Assembly (NCBI GenBank): GCA_964595945.1 | Contig: CAZQSL010000109.1 | Location: 1 to 11,890, forward strand | Length of the DNA: 11,890 nucleotides | Direction: 5' to 3' | DNA from: CAZQSL01 sp964595945 | GTDB lineage: Bacteria > UBP15 > UBA6099 > JAJRTR01 | Part shown: positions 1 through 7,800 of the stretch, one piece after another | Numbering within the stretch: position 1 is the first letter of the stretch | Layout: every line of letters starts with the position of its first letter | The notes under the pieces: model-generated | The model's input: only the letters and a program-made list of their open reading frames with translations | Database searches by the model: none | What the model was told of the DNA's origin: nothing | Program-made: the position numbers and the translations under genes

Positions 1-651
1 AAACGCGAAGCCTATACACTCCTCGACGCCTATGACCGTGTCGCCAACAAACACTATGGCGCAGGCGCCAACTTCTTCAGCGAACAGACATTCAAAAGCT
101 ACGACCTATGGGTCGCGAAATTCGACTCCGTCACTCAGAAAATCATAGACCCGCAGCGCATCACCACCGGCGACGCCCCCGAAATGACCCCCTGCTTCTC
201 GCCTGCCGACAACAACTCCGTCTTCTTCTCACAAGGAGTCCTCGACCCCGAAATCTACGACTACGACATACCCGCATCTGCAAAAATCTCCAAGCTCAAC
301 ATCTCCACCGGCCAGATCACGGACGTCCTCAGCGACGGCAGCGTCTACAAATACTGCGCCTTCAGCCCATCAGGCAAACGCATGCTTTTCTCGAAACACA
401 ACGGCAAAGACTACGACATCTACACCATGACATTCTCCGGCACCACCCCCACCAGCTCACCGACAAAAGTCCTTGACATCGGCGGCAATGAAATCTATCC
501 CACATTCTCTCCCGACGGCAACTACTTCGCGTTCCAGTCGGACGAAAGCACCGATACCGACATCTATGTCTACAACATCCTCAATTCGTCCTACAAAAAC
601 ATCACCCGCGTAAATTCGGGAGCTGACACCATGCCGGCATGGACTCCCTGA
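1..651 (+). CDS. TolB-like beta-propeller protein, 3' part only
   Basis: The frame is open from the first base of the window and stops at 649-651, so the N-terminus lies outside. The visible 216 residues contain recurrent PD40/WD40-like blades: PCFSPADNNSVFFSQ, YCAFSPSGKRMLFSKHNG followed by DYDIYTM, and YPTFSPDGNYFAFQSD followed by DIYVYN, ending in MPAWTP. The F/W-SPDG-x-x-x-x-F pattern is that of the TolB C-terminal propeller and related periplasmic or secreted proteins, which act as protein-binding scaffolds. No signal peptide can be seen because the start is missing. Pyrimidine-ending codons are almost all C, as in most plus-strand genes here. It could be TolB itself, a TolB-like domain of a larger protein or a propeller lipoprotein; no Pal or Tol genes are in view, so I give no symbol. 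A terminator follows directly. Confidence 0.8.
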   Translation, partial: KREAYTLLDAYDRVANKHYGAGANFFSEQTFKSYDLWVAKFDSVTQKIIDPQRITTGDAPEMTPCFSPADNNSVFFSQGVLDPEIYDYDIPASAKISKLNISTGQITDVLSDGSVYKYCAFSPSGKRMLFSKHNGKDYDIYTMTFSGTTPTSSPTKVLDIGGNEIYPTFSPDGNYFAFQSDESTDTDIYVYNILNSSYKNITRVNSGADTMPAWTP

Positions 652-684
652 CCCGGCTGACGCCATCCATCACTGTTTTCCAGC

Positions 685-714
685 AAGGGGGAGATCATAA
701 AGCTCCCCCTTTTT
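685..714 (+). terminator. Rho-independent terminator after the beta-propeller gene
   Basis: A perfect 7-bp G/C stem (GGGGGAG at 687-693, CTCCCCC at 703-709) with a 9-base loop is flanked by an A pair and a T run (710-714). It lies about 35 bases after the stop codon at 651, the right place to end that transcript. Confidence 0.85.
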
Positions 715-790
715 GCATCTCCGGACTGGAGTCTCAATCTGATTGCCCCTGAAACTCATACCAAAATGCTTTCAAAAGAGTAAAATGCGC

Positions 791-839
791 GGAGGAAACT
801 TTTTGCAAAAAGTTTCCTCCACACCTCTTTCAAAAACTC
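791..839. repeat. 30-bp perfect palindrome with conserved 3' tail (dispersed repeat, copy A)
   Basis: Positions 791-820 are a perfect 30-bp palindrome (half-site GGAGGAAACTTTTTG). It is followed by a tail, CACCTCTTTCAAAAAC, at 822-837. The same design (GGAA, T5, two bases, A5, GTTC, then CACCTC, three bases, CAAAAAAC) returns in decayed form at 11844-11890, so this is a dispersed element and not a gene-specific terminator. It could form a long hairpin in RNA or a cruciform in DNA. No gene is attached to it. Function unknown. Confidence 0.75.
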
Positions 840-921
840 TCATTGCTTATAACACTTCCCGTTTGTATCGTTTTCATATTACTTGTATGAACGCAACCTG
901 GTATCAGATGGTCAAAAAAGG

Positions 922-985
922 CATGATTCTTCGCTTCGGCCAAAATGTCAAGATAGAACCAGCCTGAGCGAAGCGAAGAATCATG
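922..985. repeat. Two copies of a dispersed repeat in head-to-head orientation
   Basis: CATGATTCTTCGCTTCG at 922-938 and its exact reverse complement at 969-985 form a 17-bp perfect inverted repeat with a 30-base spacer. Each arm belongs to a dispersed repeat whose core on the plus strand is CTGAGCGAAGCGA. The left arm continues as a minus-oriented copy to 950, matching the copy at 7435-7461 at 22 of 26 positions by my count. The right arm is plus-oriented, with its 5' part diverged. The pair could fold as one hairpin. Confidence 0.65.
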
Positions 986-1110
986 TTCTGTCAATGACAT
1001 GGTTGATTCCGGTGCAAAAAGTATTTGGGGTATTCTTGGGGGGGGATCAGTTCAAAGTGCGCGGGGTTCGCTGTCAGACTGCATTCACTCTTTTTGCCTG
1101 CTTGATACAG

Positions 1111-1136
1111 TGTCATTCTGGACGAAGCGAAAAATC
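1111..1136 (+). repeat. Third local copy of the GAGCGAAGCGA-type dispersed repeat
   Basis: TGTCATTCTGGACGAAGCGA followed by AAAATC matches the dispersed repeat seen at 922-985 and 7435-7461 (TGTCATTCTGAGCGAAGCGA form) with small changes. It lies 37 bases upstream of the -35 box at 1173. Confidence 0.55.
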
Positions 1137-1172
1137 CCGCCTTTCCGAGTTTCAGCGTTATCAGGAAAGTCT

Positions 1173-1200
1173 TTGACAAAAGTCTTTCTTGAAATATAAT
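1173..1200 (+). promoter_or_regulatory. Near-consensus sigma70 promoter for the barrel-protein gene
   Basis: TTGACA at 1173-1178 and TATAAT at 1195-1200 both match the sigma70 consensus exactly, with a 16-base spacer. Transcription would start near 1207, leaving a leader of about 100 bases before the ATG at 1309. The leader contains a direct repeat (GGCGTTTTA at 1234 and 1273) and short GC inverted repeats (for example CCGG, 7 bases, CCGG). The -10 box lies inside any longer reading frame starting at the TTG at 1189, which argues for the 1309 start. Confidence 0.75.
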
Positions 1201-1308
1201 ACCACCTACGGAACTGCCGGAAAGTGTCCGGGCGGCGTTTTATGGTATCGGCGTGCCGGCTCCCTGCCGAAAGGCGTTTTACACAAAATTCTTTTTTCGG
1301 ACTTGATT

Positions 1309-2766
1309 ATGAAAACATTCGCAAACGTTGTGTCTCGTGTCATGCTGGTAGTATGCGTAGCGCTAACGGTCTGTGTCGCTGGCGCACTGCCCGGTGTGGC
1401 GGATAGTCTGAAGGTCAATCTCGTGACCACGGAGGGCAAGGCTCTTGTGTATGGCGGCGCGGGCAGCGGCATTGCCGTGGGACAGGTGTTTGATATCCGG
1501 CGCAATGGCAAGTCTATCGGCAATCTCAAGATTGTCGAAGTCAAGAAGGCCTATGCAGTGGGCGAGGTGGTTTCGGCTGCTTTCGAGATCAGGGAGGGCG
1601 ACGAACTTGTTTCTCTCGGGACTGCTCCGTCGGCGACTGACAGGCCAGGAGTGGCCAGAATAGATGATGACGGCGCGGCAAAGGCTGATGGCAAGAAAGA
1701 TATTGTGGCGAAGAAAGATGAAAAAAAGACCGATGCCGGCGCGAAAGATGATGCGCCTGTAAAAGATGCCAAAAAGACCGATGCCGCAAAGAAAACTGAC
1801 AAGAAAACCGATGCCGTGAAAAAAGATGATTCAGCCAATAAAACTGACACGGCAAAGAAGACTGATAAAAAAGCTGATGCAGCAAAGAAAGATGATAAAA
1901 AGGCGGATACGCCCAAAAAAGATGACAAAAAGGCGGGCGCTCCCAAGAATGATGCTAAGAAGGATGACAAATCAACAGCAAAGGACTCCGGGACGGACGC
2001 CCAAAAGGCGGAAGTTGTCCTGAAGCCGCATACATTCGCCACCAAGGATGGTTTCAGCGGCTACTGGAATGTGCCGGTGGCGGAAGTGCTCCCGGAGAAA
2101 AAAGCTTCCATTTCCTATTATTCCCTGAGTGACTCGTACAGCTATTATCTCAATAACTATGAAAAGCAATATGTGGAAGTCGAAAACGGCGAAGTAGACG
2201 CGACGGATTTTGCCATTGCGTACGGCATAGGCAACAATCTCGAAGTAGCGGCGGCAAAGGGTTCGATTTCGCGCGAAATCAGTGGCAAAGTGACTTCTCC
2301 GACCGTTTCCGAGACTTACAAATCGTCGCAGGATTATGACACGCTGGTAGTCGGAGTGAAGTATATGACTACCGAAAAGTATTTCCTCGATCCGGAGACC
2401 GGTAAAAAATGGGTATACGGCGCGGCCCTTCAGTATGTGGATATGGATTACGCGCAGGGCGTGCGGCTGACTGGCATGATGTCGTTTCCGCTGCTGAATA
2501 AGATCAATATGACCGCCGGTATTTTCTATGACGACTGGCAGGAATCGAATGGCACGAGAGTGGGTTCGCTCCTCGCGATGAATCTGCCAATGTCGCAGGA
2601 CATCGAGATCGTGGGCGATATGAAGCTTTTCCGCGGCGACTACGATTTCAGTTTCGGCGGCAGATATATATACAAGGATACGACTTCCCTGCTCTTTGGG
2701 CTTTCGGATATCACCAATGATCAGAAGGACAGAAACGTAAATCTCGGGCTTTCACATAATTTTTGA
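1309..2766 (+). CDS. Secreted outer-membrane beta-barrel protein with Lys/Asp/Ala-rich linker
   Basis: This 485-residue protein has no family I can name. Residues 1-32 form a signal peptide (MKTF, then a hydrophobic core MLVVCVALTVCVAGA, ending GVADS). Residues about 33-105 form a small beta-rich domain (VYGGAGSGIAVGQVFDIRRNG, then VGEVVSAAFEIREGDEL), like SH3-type or FlgT-like extracytoplasmic domains. Residues about 125-228 are a highly charged low-complexity linker built from KKTDAAKK/DDKKAD units. Residues about 235-485 show alternating amphipathic strands rich in Tyr and Gly and end in LSHNF; a terminal Phe is the usual outer-membrane barrel assembly signal. The linker might span periplasm or peptidoglycan. 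I chose the ATG at 1309 because it gives a complete signal peptide and lies downstream of the promoter; no clear Shine-Dalgarno precedes it. Codon use is mixed, unlike the C-ending neighbours. A porin-like or adhesin role is possible. Confidence 0.8.
   Translation: MKTFANVVSRVMLVVCVALTVCVAGALPGVADSLKVNLVTTEGKALVYGGAGSGIAVGQVFDIRRNGKSIGNLKIVEVKKAYAVGEVVSAAFEIREGDELVSLGTAPSATDRPGVARIDDDGAAKADGKKDIVAKKDEKKTDAGAKDDAPVKDAKKTDAAKKTDKKTDAVKKDDSANKTDTAKKTDKKADAAKKDDKKADTPKKDDKKAGAPKNDAKKDDKSTAKDSGTDAQKAEVVLKPHTFATKDGFSGYWNVPVAEVLPEKKASISYYSLSDSYSYYLNNYEKQYVEVENGEVDATDFAIAYGIGNNLEVAAAKGSISREISGKVTSPTVSETYKSSQDYDTLVVGVKYMTTEKYFLDPETGKKWVYGAALQYVDMDYAQGVRLTGMMSFPLLNKINMTAGIFYDDWQESNGTRVGSLLAMNLPMSQDIEIVGDMKLFRGDYDFSFGGRYIYKDTTSLLFGLSDITNDQKDRNVNLGLSHNF
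1681..1983 (+). repeat. Low-complexity coding repeat (Lys/Asp/Ala linker)
   Basis: Within the barrel-protein gene, purine-rich units such as AAAAAAGATGAC and GATAAAAAGGC recur with small variations and encode KKDDKKAD- and KKTDAAKK-type steps. Such tracts change length easily by slippage or recombination, so the linker length probably varies between strains. The plus strand is strongly A/G-rich here, opposite to the C-rich coding strand of neighbouring genes. Confidence 0.7.
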
Positions 2767-2786
2767 TATGTGAGACTGGTGGCGCA

Positions 2787-2838
2787 GGCGGGACCGGTGC
2801 GGCTCAAGGGCTGAGCGGTCCCGCCCGATCGTTTTTTT
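2787..2838 (+). terminator. Rho-independent terminator after the barrel-protein gene
   Basis: A 10-bp perfect stem (GGCGGGACCG at 2787-2796, CGGTCCCGCC at 2816-2825) encloses a loop that can pair further (GCTCA with TGAGC). It is followed by seven T residues at 2832-2838. It starts 20 bases after the stop codon at 2766. The 313-base stretch 2767-3079 otherwise holds a 12-bp palindrome (TTATGTACATAA, 2990-3001) and the promoter of the next gene; I see no gene in it. Confidence 0.9.
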
Positions 2839-3016
2839 GCAGATACAACTTTTTCCCCGTTTCAAGTGTTATTAGGTAGACTGACCTGAATTGCAATATC
2901 CACATGATCCGGCATGGCGCGGATAGTCCTTGCTGCGGCGCGGCGAAGTGGCATGAGTGTGGATGAATGCCGGGAAGGGGTTTGTGAAATTATGTACATA
3001 AATTCGCCCCTCATGG

Positions 3017-3045
3017 TTGTATATTTAATAGCATGCAACTATAAT
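3017..3045 (+). promoter_or_regulatory. Promoter of the pyrophosphatase gene
   Basis: TTGTAT (3017-3022), a 17-base spacer and a consensus TATAAT (3040-3045) form a plausible sigma70 promoter. Transcription would start about 30 bases before the ATG at 3080. The leader contains a strong Shine-Dalgarno, AAGGAGG at 3068-3074, five bases before the start. The 12-bp palindrome at 2990-3001 lies 15 bases upstream of the -35 box and could be an operator, though nothing shows what would bind it. Confidence 0.6.
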
Positions 3046-3079
3046 ATATCGGGTTTAAATCCGGAAAAAGGAGGCACAC

Positions 3080-5506
<2,427 letters not shown>

Positions 5507-5543
5507 CCGCCGCCGCTGATCAAAACATTTACCAAACAACAAT

Positions 5544-5573
5544 AGCCCCCGCCTCAAACCCGGGGGCTTTTTT
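5544..5573 (+). terminator. Rho-independent terminator after hppA
   Basis: An 8-bp perfect stem (AGCCCCCG at 5544-5551, CGGGGGCT at 5561-5568) with a 9-base loop runs into six T residues (5568-5573), 38 bases after the stop codon at 5506. Confidence 0.9.
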
Positions 5574-5927
5574 CAATCTGATAAATACGTCATCTGCCAT
5601 TCCGGCAATATCGACAATTCACAGTAGTCATTATTTCGCGTTTACTTGCGCTATGCAATTCGGTATTACAAGTACATGTTTCGATGCGGGCACACGTCGA
5701 CATACGGCAAGGCAACCCCAGGGGCCATCAATCCCCGCTATTATCCCGAATTCTATCGCCGCATTCGGGATTATTTGCCCCCCCCCGGGGGTGCGGTAGT
5801 CTGTCGGGGGNNNNNNNNNNGTGCGCTGATCTAAGATATACGAACTGACCCCCCCGTTTTAACGTAATACTAACCGGGTATAAACAAATCATATAGCACG
5901 CCTCAGGCTATCGGTCACAATCCCGTT
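5574..5927. other. Gene-free stretch containing the scaffold gap
   Basis: I see no gene here on either strand. It holds a 9-bp hairpin (ATCCCGAAT at 5743-5751, ATTCGGGAT at 5763-5771), a homopolymer run of nine C followed by five G (5778-5791) and the ten-N gap. Downstream is a TATAAA at 5879-5884 that could be a -10 box for the next gene, although no good -35 box goes with it. Because the true gap length is unknown, a short gene could be missing. Confidence 0.5.
5811..5820. other. Assembly gap of ten Ns
   Basis: Ten N characters are flanked by GGGGG on the left and GTGCG on the right. On the left, GGGGGTGCGGTAGT at 5787-5800 resembles what would result if the two gap edges were joined directly (GGGGG then GTGCGCTGAT), so the assembler may have broken on a short repeat or on the C/G homopolymer. 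Confidence 0.95.
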
Positions 5928-5945
5928 CTCCGGGCAACCGGAGGG
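5928..5945 (+). promoter_or_regulatory. Hairpin masking the Shine-Dalgarno of the first receiver gene
   Basis: CTCCGG (5928-5933), a GCAA tetraloop (5934-5937) and CCGGAG (5938-5943) form a perfect 6-bp stem with a GNRA loop. It can be extended by two U-G pairs (5926-5927 with 5944-5945). The 3' arm contains the Shine-Dalgarno GGAGG (5940-5944), six bases before the ATG at 5951. The folded RNA would hide the ribosome site, suggesting translational control or simply modest expression. Confidence 0.55.
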
Positions 5946-5950
5946 ACACC

Positions 5951-6409
5951 ATGAAAACAAAAAACGACTATGACTACAGCGGCACACAGGGATACACCCG
6001 GCAAGTCCTCGTCGTGGAAGACGACATGGACATGCAGGACCTTATTAGTGCGGTCCTCAATGAAAACGGATTTACCCCACACTCTTCCTATGATGGCAAC
6101 GAAGTCATAAGAGTCGCTGAAAAAATACGCCCTGATCTCATCCTTCTCGACATCATGCTGCCCAACCGCGATGGCATAGACGTATGCCGCGAGCTGTCGC
6201 GCAACCGGGCAACCGCAAATATACCCATAATAATGATCACGGCCAAGCGCGATCTGTCCGACAAGCTGTCTTCTTACATTGCGGGCGCGAAACGATATGT
6301 CACCAAGCCCTTTGAAGTCGATGAGCTTCTCAATGAAATCCGACTGACTCTCAGACAACGTTCGATCTCTCAGGCTCACAGTGATGAGTTTGACATTTAC
6401 GGCAACTGA
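5951..6409 (+). CDS. Stand-alone response-regulator receiver protein (CheY-like)
   Basis: This 152-residue protein is essentially one receiver domain with no output domain. It is preceded by a polar 17-residue tail and followed by about 15 polar residues. Receiver residues are complete: acidic pair Asp24-Asp25 (VVEDDMD), phospho-acceptor Asp67 (LILLDIMLP), switch Thr97 (IMITA) and Lys119 (YVTKPF). It would accept phosphate from a histidine kinase and pass the signal on by protein contact, as CheY- or Spo0F-type proteins do. No kinase is nearby, so the partner is unknown. The ATG at 5951 is chosen because GGAGG lies six bases upstream. Codon use is more mixed than that of hppA or hydE. Transcription probably starts in the stretch just after the assembly gap. 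Confidence 0.9.
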   Translation: MKTKNDYDYSGTQGYTRQVLVVEDDMDMQDLISAVLNENGFTPHSSYDGNEVIRVAEKIRPDLILLDIMLPNRDGIDVCRELSRNRATANIPIIMITAKRDLSDKLSSYIAGAKRYVTKPFEVDELLNEIRLTLRQRSISQAHSDEFDIYGN

Positions 6410-6803
6410 TTACCGACTGCGCTTTTCCCCGAATCCTTCAATCGAATTCCTGATCAGGCCAAAAACCCGGGAAAGCCGGAATTTAGCTTCTGCATTTTTA
6501 CAGAATATCAATAGAAATTCCCCACCCATCGTTATTGAAGCCTCCCGGGGATAAACCCTGCTCTAGTGGAAACATGTTTGTATTATCCCGTGTTGATCCG
6601 TGTCAAAAAGTCTTTATTGTCTTCCGATGCTACGCCAGATCATCTCGACAGACCTAACCAACATAGGGAAATTCAATTGATTTTTCGCATATACAGATTA
6701 TCGACAGAAATGCCATGCTGCAGCGCAAAGCGCATACAACCTGTACCAGAGGAATATTTCAGGCGAATTGTCCTATACCAGCATTGCCAATTGAGGATGA
6801 GAC

Positions 6804-6836
6804 AAAAAAATGGACAGTGCCAGAGTGGCACTGTCC
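6804..6836 (-). terminator. Minus-strand Rho-independent terminator without an obvious gene
   Basis: An 11-bp perfect stem (GGACAGTGCCA at 6812-6822, TGGCACTGTCC at 6826-6836) with a 3-base loop lies next to seven A residues at 6804-6810. Read on the minus strand this is stem, one A, then seven T: a textbook terminator. There is no T run on the plus side. It would end a transcript coming from the right, where no confident minus-strand gene is seen. Confidence 0.7.
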
Positions 6837-6891
6837 GGTTACAACGACCCCGGAGACGGCTCTATGGGGGGGAGCCGTCCCTGTTAAAAGC

Positions 6892-6927
6892 AAAAAAAGA
6901 AAACAGCGTCAGTGACAACACTGGCGT
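6892..6927 (-). terminator. Second minus-strand terminator-like hairpin
   Basis: GCGTCAGTG (6906-6914) pairs with CACTGGCGT (6919-6927) around an ACAA loop, with two G-U pairs. On the minus strand the stem is followed by TG, TTTT, C and seven T (6905 down to 6892). It lies 38 bases beyond the end of the short minus-strand frame at 6965-7126. Confidence 0.5.
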
Positions 6928-6964
6928 CTATCCGGGGAAATCCGGAAGACTCGGAGCTTGCCTG

Positions 6965-7126
6965 TCACAGAATCTCTGTCGCGTCCCGTTTGGCCATTTG
7001 CCCGTCTTCCGCGTTGCCTGCCAGACACATGCCCATTGCATGTCCTCCGCAAGCGCCCAGATTACGGACAACTATCCGGCGCAATATCGCGTAAATATTT
7101 CCTCCCACGCCCTTAATCTTAGACAC
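6965..7126 (-). CDS. Possible small or remnant protein, minus strand
   Basis: I do not recognise this frame and it may be chance. From a GTG at 7126 it gives 53 residues; the frame stays open back to 7183 without a start codon, giving NAINGVGLTTAAPSLLSIL upstream. The composition is protein-like: a hydrophobic N-terminal part, then VVRNLGACGGHAMGM and CLAGNAEDGQMAKRDATEIL with several Gly, Cys, His and Met residues. Codons show no C bias. No Shine-Dalgarno or promoter is visible. The only outside support is a minus-strand terminator-like hairpin starting 38 bases after the stop. It could be a small gene, the 3' remnant of a decayed gene, or an accident. Confidence 0.2.
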   Translation of the reverse strand: MSKIKGVGGNIYAILRRIVVRNLGACGGHAMGMCLAGNAEDGQMAKRDATEIL

Positions 7127-7230
7127 CAGTATCGAGAGCAGTGATGGAGCTGCCGTTGTGAGGCCAACTCCGTTGATTGCATTTCAAGACTGTATAAGCA
7201 ACCGCCATGCCAGAGAGCCGGATAGCCGGC

Positions 7231-7266
7231 AAAAAAATGGGGTTTTCTTAAAAACTCCACTTTTTT
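7231..7266. terminator. Bidirectional terminator
   Basis: A 9-bp stem with one G-U pair (TGGGGTTTT at 7238-7246, AAAACTCCA at 7251-7259) is flanked by seven A on the left (7231-7237) and C plus six T on the right (7261-7266). It can therefore end transcription on both strands. A further inverted repeat, GCCGG-ATAG-CCGGC (7217-7230), abuts it. No confident gene ends here from either side. Confidence 0.6.
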
Positions 7267-7434
7267 GGGGTGTTTTGATTTTCGGGTATTGTGGAAATCA
7301 GAATGTGCTTTGCGACATGTCGATACACGTTTGTGTTGTTATCCGCTATCCACAACACATCATTGTATCATTCGAGAGAAAGGCGGAATGTTTTCTGACT
7401 ACTCCTGATACTCGGACGCCCGCCCGGCTGAAAA

Positions 7435-7461
7435 GGATTCGTCGCTTCGCTCAGAATGTCA
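7435..7461 (-). repeat. Dispersed GAGCGAAGCGA-type repeat, minus orientation
   Basis: Read on the minus strand this begins TGACATTCTGAGCGAAGCGA and ends GAATCC. It is the best-preserved copy of the repeat also seen at 922-985 (two copies) and 1111-1136. All copies are in gene-free DNA. Confidence 0.65.
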
Positions 7462-7654
7462 GGCGCTTTTCAACGAAAATGATGGTCTCGATTTTGTTAT
7501 TAGTGACTTCATCCATCCCCCTTGTTAATCATTCTGAAAACAAGGGGACAATCTTTCTGGCCAACTCCTCAGGGCAACTCTACGAGAAATTTGCCGCCGC
7601 TCCTGTTTTTCGCCGATCACGTCGTTACAATAAATAGGGATCGGGACTACTGGC

Positions 7655-7768
7655 CCCGGGAGGGCGTGGCCCGCAAAGATAATGGTAATACACGCCATGA
7701 AGCGCCCGGGATACTACAGGAATACCGGGAATTTTCCGGCACGGGGATCACGCTTCCCCGCAGGCGTG
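7655..7768 (+). promoter_or_regulatory. GC-rich, foldable leader before hydE
   Basis: The 160 bases before hydE are far more GC-rich than the preceding stretch and contain nested complementary pairs. CCCGGG (7655-7660) can pair with CCCGGG (7705-7710), enclosing GGCGTG (7663-7668) paired with CACGCC (7691-7696). Nearer the gene, CGGGG (7742-7746) can pair with CCCCG (7756-7760), while CACGC (7749-7753) can pair with GCGTG (7764-7768). These interleave, so they are either alternative helices or a pseudoknot. I could not match the sequence to cobalamin, SAM, TPP, THF or c-di-GMP riboswitch cores. This may be a regulatory leader, or only GC-rich DNA. Confidence 0.3.
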
Positions 7769-7800
7769 AGGCAACCTGTTACCGAAAGGCCGGCACCACC

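Larger units (their letters stand above)
6410..7637. other. 1.2-kb stretch without a convincing gene, rich in hairpins
   Basis: Plus-strand reading frames here (for example from a GTG at 6566 to 7144, and 7158 to 7637) have an unlikely composition and run straight through strong hairpins, so I do not call them genes. The stretch holds terminator-like hairpins at 6804-6836, 6892-6927 and 7231-7266. Other hairpins are at 6855-6879 (GACGGCTC with GAGCCGTC), 7332-7359 (TGTGTTGT with ACAACACA) and 7518-7547 (CCCCTTGTT with AACAAGGGG). A dispersed-repeat copy lies at 7435-7461, and a weak minus-strand reading frame lies at 6965-7126. Base composition is mixed and lacks the extreme C bias of the surrounding genes. 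Confidence 0.5.

Noticed and set aside
1189..1308. Forty-residue N-terminal extension of the barrel protein from a TTG codon
   Set aside because: It contains the -10 box of a consensus promoter and would place the signal peptide internally; the ATG at 1309 gives a normal signal peptide.
652..1308. CRISPR array or tRNA genes
   Set aside because: The repeats here are not regularly spaced and have no spacers of equal length, and I found no cloverleaf or conserved T-arm sequence in this or the other gene-free stretches.
6566..7144. 192-residue plus-strand frame with a GTG start
   Set aside because: The composition is unlike a folded protein, it has no ribosome site, and it passes through three strong hairpins, two of which end minus-strand transcripts.
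7346..7354. Single DnaA-box-like CTATCCACA as a replication origin sign
   Set aside because: One near match without a cluster, an AT-rich unwinding region or dnaA/dnaN neighbours does not support an origin.
7158..7637. 159-residue plus-strand frame
   Set aside because: It spans a bidirectional terminator and a dispersed repeat, and shows no domain, ribosome site or codon bias like its neighbours.
7711..7730. CAGGAATACC, resembling a cobalamin-riboswitch B12 box
   Set aside because: The rest of the conserved cobalamin core is missing around it, so one short match is not enough.
7522..7800. N-terminal extension of hydE
   Set aside because: The 93 extra residues do not resemble HydE. From 7801 the length and cysteine positions match the family.
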